A stretch of 64,000 bases of DNA from Serinus canaria (lineage: Eukaryota; Chordata; Aves; Passeriformes; Fringillidae). This document shows, piece by piece, positions 43,761 through 54,126 of the stretch. The notes beneath the pieces were generated by a model, which searched no databases, was not told where the DNA came from, and worked only from the letters and a program-made list of their open reading frames with translations. Within the stretch, counting starts at the first letter, position 1. Every line of letters starts with the position of its first letter. Position numbers and translations under genes: made by a program. The DNA is taken from contig NC_066342.1 in assembly GCF_022539315.1 (NCBI RefSeq), positions 14,753,402 to 14,817,401 of the forward strand, written 5' to 3'.

Positions 43761-44146
43761 AATTGCTAGATGCCCTCAGTCACTACAGCCCCTATCCCAA
43801 ATGCCCACCTGAGTCCTTTTGGGTCTTTGAAATACCCACTTCAGAAGTAATCTATGCCCAAAACACATGGGGCCTCTGGGCCAGTCACAAAAGGGTGTTT
43901 CTTCCACTCATTTCCAGTCAGGCTCACATCAGCTTCCACCCAAGTGAAATCTTGGGATCCCCCTGTCACACCAGCAATAGAAACAGATTCTATCCCCACG
44001 TGTCATGATGAGATTAATGTGCACTACGCACCAGTATCGACCAAAGATTTATATTCTTGTGGTTCAGATGTGCCAGGCCAACGAATCCACACAGTCCAAA
44101 AAACATGGTTTTCCCTAGCCTCTACCTGGCTAGAGGCAGGGCCCCT
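43761..44146 (-). pseudogene. pro: EL protease
   Basis: In broken frames: active-site LVDTGA near 44027 followed by a stop, then the flap-like region and VLGIDYF, a late protease block. Frame 44008-43571 on the plus strand is its shadow. Confidence 0.6.
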
Positions 44147-45170
44147 CTAAGCCTGGTTATCTTTCTTTCCTTGGACATATGTCTTGGAGGTTCCTTCAAG
44201 GGGATCGGACATGTCATCATCATCATCATATCTGGCAGTTCGGCTACGGGCAACTGGAGCTGCTTTCCTTTTGGTGGAACTTTTTCTCTGAGCCTTGCCT
44301 TCCTTCAATTCACACACCCATTGGGCCAGAGCAGCAGAAGATTTTCCATCCCTTCTCCTCATGTTTTCTCCACAATCAGGCAGGAAGAACCACAGCTCAG
44401 CTCGTGGGGCGTACCTTCTCTCTCCATCTGGGGAACGTCTGTATTGGGCACTAGGACCTCTGATCTGTACTGCTGAGATTTGGAGAAGGTCTTCTTTAAT
44501 CTCCTCTCTGAGCTTCTTGTGATTCTCCTCTATCTTGTCCTCTAATTTCTGCTGATGTGTTTCCACTGCTGCGATTCTGGCATGTGTTGGGCCATGCACA
44601 GCATCTGCATATGCTTGGAGCTTCTTTGCCATATCAAGCACAGTCTCATTCCTGTAATCCCGCTTCATTATGGCTAAAGCAGAAGCATATTTGTGTGGCC
44701 CAAGTGGTACAAGTTTTCACCACATCACAGATGTACATGGTACCAAGTCTGGATTCCTAGTTGTTACGTCATCTGAGAAGATAATCTCTGCCACTGCCAT
44801 TTCTCTCAGGCATTGGATCCCTTGTTCTATGGTCTTCCACTGGGTTTGCTGCATATAGAGATCATCTGCACACAGGTATCTTTGTGCTACACTTTCCGGG
44901 ACCCGTGCCCAGAGGCTGTGAGGGTTAGCCCCCCTCATCATTCCTTGGTCGAAGACAGGATCATGTCACAGGGATCCCAAATGCCTAGCCTCCAGCATCC
45001 CAAAGATGGACTAACCAACTAATTATAGATTCATCCCATCATCGGGTGTAATCCTTTCTTAGGCCATGAAGGTCCTTCAGGGAAAATGACTCAATATTGG
45101 CTTCTGATCTTGTGCCTGTTGCATTGACTCCTGATTTTATGTCAGAAAGCGTTGAGGGTCCTTCTCCTGC
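44147..45170 (-). pseudogene. gag: EL gag: capsid and C-terminal region
   Basis: From right to left: an acidic region downstream of the Asp repeat (EGPSTLSDIKS), FSLKDLHGLRKDYTR, stops, ISWLVHLWDAG, then frame 44941-44717 (WARVPESVAQRYLCADDLYM) and frame 44668-44147 with a long Glu/Lys coiled coil (THQQKLEDKIEENHKKLREE) and a basic end with DDDDD. No zinc knuckle is seen, as in ERVL/foamy-type Gag. Gag assembles the particle. Confidence 0.7.
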
Positions 45171-45174
45171 ATCG

Positions 45175-45223
<49 letters not shown>
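45171..45223. repeat. (ATC)n / (GAT)n microsatellite at the P3-EL junction
   Basis: About 17 triplets. Read on the minus strand it encodes a run of Asp that continues in frame into EL gag. P3 env sequence stops at its right edge (45224), so the 3' end of P3 was lost at or next to this repeat. Confidence 0.9.
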
Positions 45224-46257
45224 TCTTGTATACTTTCGTGCATAGATTTTTAATGATGGGACAAATTCATACAACACATTCCCTCAAATTCCTCACATCC
45301 ATGTCCATGCAGTGACAAAAGATAATCAATTGTAGCTCTACTTTGTAGAGTCGCCTGTCTCATGCCTTGAATATCAGTTAATAAATTGTTCAGTGCAAGA
45401 GAGGTAGCAAGAGAGTGCTTACTCAATCAACACCCCATTTGGTTCAATTGCTTCAAGGCTGCTCCTGCAGCTTCCTGTGGCAGAAGCAAAGCTGTTGTAA
45501 ATCTCTAGCCTTTTTTCCATGTATTAACACTGTCATCACAATTGGGGTTTTATCGACTGACAGATCTTTTCCCTTTATGTCTCTGTTCTCTTATCATTGT
45601 CATGTGGGGTGTCAGTAAAGAAAGTCTCCCAATGCTTCATGAACCACCTTTGACATTGGATGGGATGGTGGCCCAAATTCTGTCCCCACAAATGAAAAAG
45701 ATTCCTTGTGGTAATTGCAATGGAAACTTGTTGGACAGTGTGAACATCCTTACTGTGAAATTGCACCAAGATATTGCATTTCTATATATAATGTGATTTG
45801 GGGTTACATCTATTATTTCATCCTTATTTTGTTTCGACCCAGGAAGACTAAATGTTATACAAAAATCCATCTTCACTGAGCCAAGAATTTCCAATTCTTC
45901 AGGTTCATAAGGTTCCTCAGGGAGAAATTTGGTCCAAACTTCCTACCCGTGCACTGGATTCAAAATTAATCGTGACTGATTTAAAGGGGTGTTTTCTGGA
46001 ATTGGCCATTCGTCTACTGGTAATCCGACCAAACATGTTGAAAATGGCTTCCTCGGCCTTGAGTGAGTCAAACAAATGGTGTCCAGACCTGACGCATTGG
46101 CCAGAGTTTCCCAGACATTTTCCCTTGCTTGGCTCACTGGCAAGGCTGTGTTGCCTAAAGCAACCAGCAGAGCCATAAGACAGAAGCAGAATATTTGATT
46201 GAGCTTCATGCTGATCTCCCGTAAAAATTCCCAAACCTCCACACAACCATCCCTCAC
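45224..46257 (-). pseudogene. env: P3 env: alpharetrovirus-like envelope, 3'-truncated
   Basis: ATG near 46209 (MKLNQIFCFCLMALLVALG) gives a signal peptide, followed by SU start with CLVGLPVDEWP. Frame 45894-45637 continues with ILGSVKMDFC and LPQGIFFICGDR, the same blocks as P1 env. After frameshifts the TM region near 45290-45440 has [18 protein letters not shown] and CX6CC. It ends at the GAT repeat before the membrane anchor. No 3' LTR remains. Confidence 0.85.
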
Positions 46258-47100
46258 AAAACCCAGTCTATATATTTTGCGCGTGAGATGTAAAAATGAC
46301 TGATGTCTGCGACGTCAACCGCAATCTTGACACTGGTTCTCTTCTGCATGCTTGCTTCACTGCTCCCGGGGTTGACGCCTGCTTGTTTCTGGACTCGATA
46401 TGGTTTCACGTGTTTTGCCAGAATCCACTTCGGTCCTGCATCTGTAGAGACACATGCATACCCTTTGCTCCAGGTTATTAGTTTGAATGGTCCTTCAATT
46501 TGCCCTGTCTCTAGGCTCCTGATCAAAATGAAAGGATTTTCCTTTAGTTTCACCTGGGTGCTATTTGAAAAATGTCTGACAATTGGTGGAACAGGTTCTG
46601 CAAAGGAGCTGTTTAAAAAGTTTAGAACGTACAAAGCTTTGTTCAGTCGCATCTGATGCATAGCCTCTGCGTCCCCCCTTTTCTGTTTATCCAAAAGAGA
46701 TTTCAACATGTGGTGTGTCCTCTCAGTGATAGCTTGGCCCGTAGGTGAATGAGGGATGCCGACACTATGATGAACATCCCAATTTTTTAAAAATATGTCT
46801 AATGTTTTTCCTCTATATGTTGGGCCATTGTTGGTTTTGACTGGTTGAGGAACACCTAATGATGCAAAAGCTTGCAAAAAATGCTGACATGCATGTTTCG
46901 CTGTTTCACCTGAGTGCAGGGAAGCAAAGACTGCGCCTGAAAGGGTGTCCACTGACACATGAACATTTTTGAGTCTGCCAAAAGATAGTTATTTTGTGAC
47001 ATCTGTTTGCCATAATTGCAGGCTCTGTAATCCTCTCAGATTGACCTCTCCTGTTGAGACAGGAGGTTGCACAAGCTGACAATCAGGGCAAGCATTTATG
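46254..47100 (-). pseudogene. pol: P3 pol: integrase
   Basis: Frame 46958-46254. The first Asp block lies upstream near 47000 (TDVT-like, in broken frame). The second catalytic Asp is Asn (KTNNGPTYRG). Glu is kept (QAITERTHH). The C-terminal domain has ITWSKGYACVSTDAG. It overlaps the env start, and unlike P1 there is no extra frame between pol and env. Confidence 0.85.
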
Positions 47101-47107
47101 ATGGCCT

Positions 47108-48371
47108 TCACTTGGTCTTTGGAAATGTGAAATGTGCGCATGACTGCTTGTGTATTTTGATGAAAAAAAATGCATGACTCAATTTCACCGGCTCAAAAAT
47201 GTTCGGCAAGGTGTTTGAAAAGATCATGGTCAGTTCGTCTGCTCGCGTGTTTCCTTCTGCTAAAAATCCTGGAAGAGAAGAATCAGATCTGATGTGAGAG
47301 ACAAAGTATTTCTGTTTTCTCTGTTGTATCACCCTCTGCATGCTCACAAGATAACAATTCAAATACTCATTATCAACTTCTTTCAGAAGGGACCCCTCTA
47401 TTCTTTTGACTATGCTAGCTACATAGGATGAATCTGTCATTAAATTGAGAGGTTCTTGGAACAATTGGAATGCTCTGACCACTGCTGCTAATTTCACAAT
47501 TTGAGGTGAGCCCTGTATTGTTTGAATATCTGATTCCCTCTCTTTTGTGGTTGCATTTTGCCAAGGTATGACTGATTTATGTGTTTTCCCTGAACCGTCA
47601 GTAAAAAATGTTATCGCATCCAATACTACTTCACTTATCATGTGTTTTTTCCTGAAACTTAATTTTGTTTGCAGCAGTTTGTGGCCTGGAAAATGACTTG
47701 AACAAACACCTGGATAGTCTAACAATGCAATTTGCAAGTCCTCTGATTTTTGCAATGCCCAATGAAGAAAATCTTCTTTCAAAGGCAGGTAAATTGTTGC
47801 AAAATCTTTGCCTGCCATGGCTAACAATGTGGCTCTGGCCCTGATTATAATCTGGGCTGTCATTTCCAATGCGGTGAAAATTGTTTTGGGAGATCTGTAG
47901 GGTAAAAAAATTCACTCTATTATCAACAAAGGGTCCTTTTTTGACCAGTCCCACTGGAATATGAGACCATACAGTTGTATTTTTTCTCCAAAGACTGCAA
48001 GGAAAAATGGTTGCATCATTACAAAACGATGCGCTTGTCTTTGTTGAAGAGCTTCATTGATCTTCTCAAGGGCACCACAAGCTTCAGGTGTGAGAGTTCT
48101 GAGGGATCTGATGTTAGAGTCTCCTTTTAACAGATTGAAAAGCGATGAAAGTTCATCATTTGTGAACCCCAAAACTAGTCTGATCCAATTGATCTCTCCC
48201 AAAAGCTGTTGTAAGTCCTGTAGATTGTTGATTTGAGTCCTAATTTGTATCTTCTGCAGTCTTATTGTCTGTTCTGTGACTTTCCATCCCAAGTAACTCC
48301 ATGGTTAGACTTCTTGGATTTTTGAGGTGGAAACTTCCAATCCGACATTCTGGACTTCCACAATCACGCTG
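47108..48371 (-). pseudogene. pol: P3 pol: RT connection and RNase H
   Basis: Frames 48292-47912 (RT thumb: LQQLLGEINWIR) and 47869-47108. RNase H has FFTDGSGK and LMTDSSYV, but the catalytic Glu of the EL block is Lys (QIVKLAAV). The frame ends in the integrase finger region (LSHAFFF). A frameshift near 47900 joins the two frames. Confidence 0.82.
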
Positions 48372-49026
48372 TCACGAGCTTCCCACAGCTCTTGATGCGT
48401 TGATGCTGCATATGAGCAGATCATCCATATAATGAATGGTCAACGCCTGTGGAAGTTTTTTCCATGCCGGAGACAGGGCCCGTGCCACAGACCATTGGCA
48501 AATGGTCGGCGAATTCTTGAGGCCTTGCAGGAGAACAACCCGATGATATCTGCAAGGGTTCCTGCCTGTTGATGCTTGGGACAGAAAATGCAAATCTAGG
48601 AGTGTCTTCTGGATGAAGCGGCATGTTGAAGAAGCAGTCCTTGAGACTGATGATCACAAGTGGCCATTCTTTTGGAATCATCGAGAGAGATGGAAGTCCA
48701 AGCTGAAGTGCTCCCATCTCTTCAATGACCTCATTGATTTTCCTGAGGTCATGGAGCAATCTCCATGAATCGGAAGATTTCTTGTGGATCACAAACACTG
48801 GAGAGTTCCAGGGACTAGTTGTTGGCTTGATGCGACCTTTTTGCAATTGTTCTTCTACTAGTTTTTTGAGAGCACTCAATTTATTTTGTTCAAGGGACCA
48901 CTGATCCACCCAAATGGGATCATCAGTCTTCCAGGTCAACTTCAAGGTGGTGAGTGCCACAGTTACCCCCATTAAAAATCCATCTCCATTTTCATTCCCC
49001 ATTGGGATAAAATGTCTCTCCCCCAT
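48372..49026 (-). pseudogene. pol: P3 pol: reverse transcriptase palm
   Basis: Frame 49026-48421 reads [44 protein letters not shown] (catalytic Asp), then shifts near 48560. YMDD is at 48431-48420 ([10 protein letters not shown]) in the next frame. It begins in the -1 frame after the slip site at 48975-48981. Confidence 0.87.
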
Positions 49027-49621
49027 ATTGTGATGGGCTTTTGCACGATGAAGGGATGAATAATGGCTGTCTTCCCTCCTGGCCCTGAAACAACAATAGG
49101 GTTTTCACTTTGCAGGCATAGTGTGTTTCCTCCGATGCCTGAGAGGGCACCCAAGGGTGTTCTCAGGTTCCGCTCTTTGGGCCAAAAGAGGTAGGAGATG
49201 ACTGTGACATCTGCACCTGTGTCCAGCATGCCTATGATGGAAATAGTTTTGTTGCCGCACAACAAGTTGCAGGCAATCACGGTCGATTGCGACCTATTTG
49301 TTTCACCCAGGTGGCATGGATGTCCACTTCTTCATTGACAGGTAGAATCTGCTGACCCATCACTGGCATGATTTGTTCTGTCACATGAGGTGGCAAAGCA
49401 ATGGCCTTGGCTATAGGAGTATTTTCTGGGAGAATTAATGGAGGACGTAAAGCTTGTGCCAAAACTGATAGTTCTTCATTTTGATTTGCCAAAACAATCA
49501 GTGGATAAACAATGAGCCCTAAAATGCTGCTTCTTTCTTTCTCTATAATTACAAAGTCCTGCCTCTTCCACAATATTCCAGTGACCCCTGTGGGGATCAC
49601 TGCGCGATCGTCATTAAAAAA
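48972..49621 (-). pseudogene. pro: P3 pro: protease with upstream dUTPase-position region
   Basis: Frame 49280-48972 has an intact GMLDTGADVTVIS active site (49223-49209) and [12 protein letters not shown]. Upstream, frame 49600-49277 occupies the place of dUTPase (PPLILPENTPIAKAIAL resembles the last dUTPase motif), but no full motif set is seen. The end carries the slip heptamer GGATTTT before the TAA (48974-48972). Confidence 0.8.
48975..48981 (-). promoter_or_regulatory. pro-pol -1 frameshift site GGATTTT (P3)
   Basis: Same heptamer and same position before the pro stop as in P1. The pol frame is -1 and open. Confidence 0.75.
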
Positions 49622-49669
49622 AGCATACTAATTTGGATGCAACCAATTCACATTGTGTGCCTCAGGGTA

Positions 49670-49943
49670 TTAATTCTGGGTCGCTGGGGAATTGACAAAT
49701 GGCCCTACTGATGGAATCTGTTTGACGTTCCCCAATGGTTGTGCTCCCACTGGGAACCCCTGTGGGACCAGTGGCTGAGGCACTGCCATAATTTGTGTCG
49801 TGGCTTGTTGGTGTCCTGCGCTCTTCTTTGAGTTTCCTGGAATGGGTAGAGGTTTTCCATCCTCATCCATTTTAGAGTAAAACTGGTTCGCTTGATGTTT
49901 TCCTTTTCTACATCTGGGACAAAGACTTGGTGCTTTTGGGCTT
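49670..49943 (-). pseudogene. gag: P3 nucleocapsid, second zinc knuckle and gag end
   Basis: [14 protein letters not shown] (49921-49880) is a CX2CX4HX4C knuckle whose last Cys is Phe. After it the Gly-Asn pair is coded AGGAAAC (49838-49832), one base from the GGGAAAC of P1 at the same place. LTR X separates this knuckle from the first one. Confidence 0.8.
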
Positions 49944-50977
49944 CTCGCTTGCCGGGGTCTCTCTCTCTAGCCGGTCAGAGTGACCCCGAAAAAGTTCAAA
50001 AGTTTCTTTTCCCAGCCCGGTGCTTGAAGAAGGAGTCAGGGCTCTTCAGTTTTTCGGTCTCAAGGTTGTTTATTACATCTTATCTATAAAATTCTTTCTC
50101 CCTGTCCAGCCAAGATCAGTTCGGCAGGACAGTCAGAGGCACTCCGCCCACCCCCAGGGCGGTGTTATCTTTATATACTACAAACTACGTGTACAATATT
50201 TACAATCATTCTCCAATACCTATCATCTACGCTAGACGGTGAGTTTCTACTCTAGACCAATCTAAAAGTGCCAACATCACCAGACAAGATGGAGGTAGAG
50301 AAGAAGAAGAAAGGCTAGACACGCCCAAATCCCTCCATCTTGTCACCAGAAACTGTTACCCCGTTCAGAGGGGTCCCATTATGAGGGAAGAGACGAGAAA
50401 GTTGACTCCATGCATCAGAAGGCTTGATTTATTATTATATGATATATAATATATAAAAACTATACTAAAAGAATAGAGAGAAGCATTTCACTACCATGCT
50501 ATGCTAAGAATAGAAAAGGAATGTGTAAACTGAGGTCTTCTCAGACTGAGACCAGCCGGACAGGTGAACTGTGATAGGCTCTTAATTGGAAACAGTTTGA
50601 CGGGGCCAATCACAGACCTCGCCTGTTGCATTCCACAGCAGCAGATAAGAATTGTTTACAGTTTGTTCCTGAGGCTTCTCAGCTCTCAGGAGAGGAAAAA
50701 TCCTAAGTAAAGGATTTTTCATAAAACATGTCGGTGACAAGAAACCTCTATACCAAAAATCCTAAAACCTACATTTACACTCTGTGAATACTTTATCCCT
50801 ATACCATCTAAACTGCCGTGGCCTCTATCTCCTCATGCAAAGGTGCCAAGCTGTTCCATGGCCCGCACTCGAACCCGATGGTGTTCTGGGCTGTGTGCCA
50901 GGGTCTCTGAGCCCCCTGGCAAGGGTCCCAGGAAACTCCAGACTCCCAGAGGTATGTCCTGAGTTCCGACACTCGCT
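49944..50977 (-). mobile_element. solo LTR, family X, copy 2, in P3 nucleocapsid, itself split by LTR Y
   Basis: LTR X spans 49950-50971 and is flanked by the 6-bp duplication CTCGCT (49944-49949, 50972-50977). Without LTR Y and its duplication it is 630 bp. TGTCGGAAC starts it on the minus strand; AATAAA lies in complement near 50067-50072. It sits between the two zinc knuckles of P3. Confidence 0.92.
50354..50739 (-). mobile_element. solo LTR, family Y, copy 1, inside LTR X
   Basis: 386 bp, TGTCACCGACATG... to ...GGGTAACA on the minus strand, flanked by AGAAAC (50348-50353, 50740-50745). LTR X sequence continues on both sides. It matches the plus-strand LTR at 51444-51826. Confidence 0.92.
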
Positions 50978-51437
50978 GATTCTGGACAGTTCTTTTTCAC
51001 ATGGCCATAATTTCCACATTTGAAGCATGGCTCTCTGGCAAATGTCGTTGCTATCGCTTGTGCAGAACTCGCCTCTTGAAGAACTGGACCAAGTGCTTCA
51101 AGCGTTTTCGAGAATTCTTCTCACTGGTCTTGAGGAATTTTTCCGACTTGTTCTGTCAAAATGCCTGTTTGAATTGTTAGAATGTGCTGAGGTACGCCTA
51201 CCTTGCTTCACGCTTCTATCATCTCAGTTATGGTTAGTTGGCCAGGCATGGCACTGATGATGCTTTTGCAGTCTACACTGGCGTTTGCAAAAGCGAGACT
51301 TCAAAGTAAGTGTGGCTTTGCCACTTCATCACTTACTTTTCAGTCCACTGCTTGCATGAGACGATCGATGAATGAGGTGAAAGGCTCAGAAAGGCTTTGC
51401 TTCACTTCTGTGTAAACACCTTCTGGAGTTCCAATTG
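50978..51437 (-). pseudogene. gag: P3 gag: capsid end and first zinc knuckle
   Basis: On the minus strand: major-homology-like region (SLSEPFTSFIDRLMQAV, about 51390-51340), helices, and the complete knuckle CFKCGNYGHVKKNC (51027-50986). Several stops are present. LTR X begins nine bases after the knuckle. Confidence 0.8.
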
Positions 51438-51866
51438 GTTGGATGTCACTGACATGTTTTATGAAAAATCCTTTCCTTAGGATTTTTCCTCCTGAGAAGC
51501 TGAGAGGCCTCAGGAACAAAATGTAAACAATGATTATCTGCTGCTGTGGAGTGCAGCAGGTGGATCTGTGATTGGTCTCATGTGGTTGTTTCTAATTAAT
51601 GGCCAATCGCAGTCCAGCTGTCCAGACTGTCTCGGTCAGAGACAAACTTTTGTTATTCATTCTTTTTCTATTCTTAGCTAGCCTTCTGATGAAATCCTTT
51701 CTTCTATTCTTTTAGTATAGTTTTAATATAATATATATAATAAAATAATAATTCAAGCCTTCTGAATCATGGAGTCAACTTTCTCGTCTCTTCCCTCATC
51801 CTGGGATTCCTGCGAACACCGTCACAATTGGTGACCCTGAGTGAGGAAAGAACCATCACAGTTGGA
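51438..51866 (+). mobile_element. LTR, family Y, copy 2, with retained primer-binding site
   Basis: Unit 51444-51860 lies between copies of GTTGGA (51438-51443, 51861-51866). The LTR proper is 51444-51826 (TGTCACTGACATG...CCGTCACA). It is followed by 34 bases that start AT-TGGTGACCCTGAGTG (a primer site) and end ACCATCACA, like the LTR terminus itself. This is not an ordinary solo LTR (see findings). Confidence 0.85.
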
Positions 51867-52840
51867 TTTGCAAAACTGCCTTTTGGACTGCCTCTTTGAT
51901 GTCTGTGATCACCTCTCAAGGCAATTCTACTGACTGGTCTTCTGGCTTATCATGTGGTTCATCTCCTGCTAGTTGAGCCAATGTCAGACCTGCGTGTGGC
52001 CCTCCTGCATATCTGTTTCTCAGCTGAGCCATAGCCCTTTGCCATCTCACATCCCACAGCAGGAGTTGTGAGTCTGTAAAAATCATCGCGGCAATGTACC
52101 TACAGTCAAAAGGCACCAAGTAATAATTGTTGAAGATGCCTCTCAAGATCTGCTTAAAATATGGTGAACCAAGTCCTTCTTTTCTTGCAGCATCTAAGTC
52201 TTTCAAGACTTGATGGTCCAAATGTTCCCATCTAGGGTTTTAATTCTTCTTCCATACCTCACTGGCATTGCAATGCTATCTGTATCCAGTATTTCATAAT
52301 CTCTGTCTTGCAGTGCTGTCTTTCTGACATTGGCCCATTTCGTTGATGAAGCATCTCTTAGGATTCTTCTGGGAATGGGGACAAAATCCACACCTGTATC
52401 CGGTGGGCTCGCAATTTGCCTGGATGCACCTTCTTCTGGCCTGAAGGGTGCATTCATCCCAAGCATGCCTCCCCTTTCTCTTTGAGGGAAGGAAAAAAGG
52501 GTTGCAGGCTGTGGCTGACTGGGAATTGAGGAAGCAATAGTCTGCTTTGGTATTTTTGGAATAGAGCAGGTATGGTGTTTCAGTGATTGAAAGTGATGAG
52601 CACGCTCCTGGATTTGGAGAAAAAGTTGATTTACAAAATCTTGAGAAAATGAAAAAAATCGTGGTTTGGTTGACGAACTGGACTGTTGCCCTGAAAGCCA
52701 AGTCTTTGGAGCAGGCACGTAAAAGGCTAAAGTGTCTGATGGTGTCCAAAAGCCAGGTGGTTCTTTAGATGACATAGGAACGCCTTGTCCTACTGTGATG
52801 GAGATGTCATCTTCATCACTGACATCACAGGTTGCAGGGA
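51867..52840 (-). pseudogene. gag: P3 gag: capsid N-terminal part and preceding spacer
   Basis: Frame 52221-51916 reads capsid-like helices (QILRGIFNNYYLVPFD, DVRWQRAMAQL, LTLAQLAGDEPHD). Frame 52775-52203 and its neighbours give the spacer with aromatic and Pro residues (GFWTPSDTLAFYVPAP, DTGVDFVPIPRR). Frameshifts join them. This resembles class II Gag in order. Confidence 0.78.
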
Positions 52841-54121
52841 ATCGTTGTTACCGTAGCGCATCCATGGCTTGAGTGCTGGTCCACTGTTCAGTGTGTGTGT
52901 CTTGTGTCCTGGCCAGTCATTCCCATTTTGCCTAAGAAGATGACTATTGTGTCTTGGTCTTCTTCTGAAAAAGAAGTTTTGAGGGTTTTAATTGTTCGTT
53001 GCCGATTAGGCATGTCCTGCATTACAATAATTTTGCATTTCTTTTGAAGGTTTTGTAATGTGTGCTGTAATGTTGTGGCAGTTCCACAAGGTGACGCTGT
53101 TACTCAATGAATCGGCCGAATGTTGCTCCTTGCAGCGGCTGCCTCAGCTTGGAGTGATTTGGAAGGCTGCGTTTGGCCGGGACGTGACGGAGCGGTGTGA
53201 GCTTTTTCGGGGGATGGGGTTTGCCCCAGGTCAGCAATGCTTGACCGCATCGGATGCTGGCGGGGCACAGCCTCTGCTGCAGGAGAGGGAAGGGACGCAG
53301 CTGCTTCGACTTCAGTGGGGGGGAGCCGTGGGATGGACTGTGGGTGTGCAGGGAGCATGTGCGGCCCCTGGCTGGGACTGGGCCTGCGCAAACCGACGGG
53401 AGGGGCTTGTGGTGACGTCTGACCCACTTGCTGTGGGTCCAGCTCTCCGTGAAGCAGCTCGGACCTCAGGGGCGGAAGGGGGAGGGACCTGGATGACGTC
53501 AGCCGGCCCTGGAACCGTTCTAACCGAGCGGTGAGGCGGGGAGGGCCCTTTTGAAGTCTTTTTCAGAGGCTGGGTGGCAGCGGAGGCTGTGGCTGGCCTG
53601 GCCGAAAACTGAAGGCATTGCCGGGGAAGCCTCGGGCACCTGTGATGCCTCCCTGGGCTGGGAAAGGGGCGGGGATATGGAAACCAGCGGTGAACAGGCG
53701 GCTCTTCAACCTCTCCCCCCGCCCAGGAATTTGAACAGATGTAACAAATTCAAAAAAAGACATATCATCTTCCTATCTTCCTCCTCTTTACCGAGGAGTA
53801 GTCTAAACTTGGGGGTTCGCTATTTCCCGGGGTCCTGTTGGGATGCAGTATCATGATTATCCTCCTCCTCCCTTGAATCTCCTCCCACCTCCCCTTCCGA
53901 TTCTCCTCCCACCTCCACCTGCTCCCCGGAAAAGTCCCCCTCCGCCCCGGAAAAGTCCCCCTCCGCCTCGGAAAAGTCCCCCTCTTCCTCAGAGGGAGGG
54001 TCCTCCTTTGGGGCCTAGGGCAGGATTTGCGGGTAAGCATGAGTTTCTGGAGAAGTCTCTGGGGGTTTGGGAGGGGGGGGCTGTGGGCTCACGCTCTTCT
54101 GTCTCAGGGCAAAAGCCCTCA
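52841..54121 (-). pseudogene. gag: P3 gag: Pro-rich and acidic spacer with 21-bp repeats
   Basis: GC-rich coding in mixed frames. Frame 53427-53104 is Pro-rich (QAPPVGLRRPSPSQGP). Nearer matrix, an acidic stretch holds three 21-bp units (complement of about 53927-53990) that read EGDFSEA, EGDFSGA and EGDFSGE. Stops are present. It is bounded by the LTR at 54127. Confidence 0.6.
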
Positions 54122-54126
54122 GCTCC

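Noticed and set aside
45171..45223. Triplet array as a CRISPR or satellite
   Set aside because: A simple ATC microsatellite in an Asp-coding frame; no spacers.
53058..53534. 158-codon plus-strand frame, Gly/Ala/Trp-rich
   Set aside because: Antisense to the P3 gag spacer, which has the expected position and Pro-rich composition.
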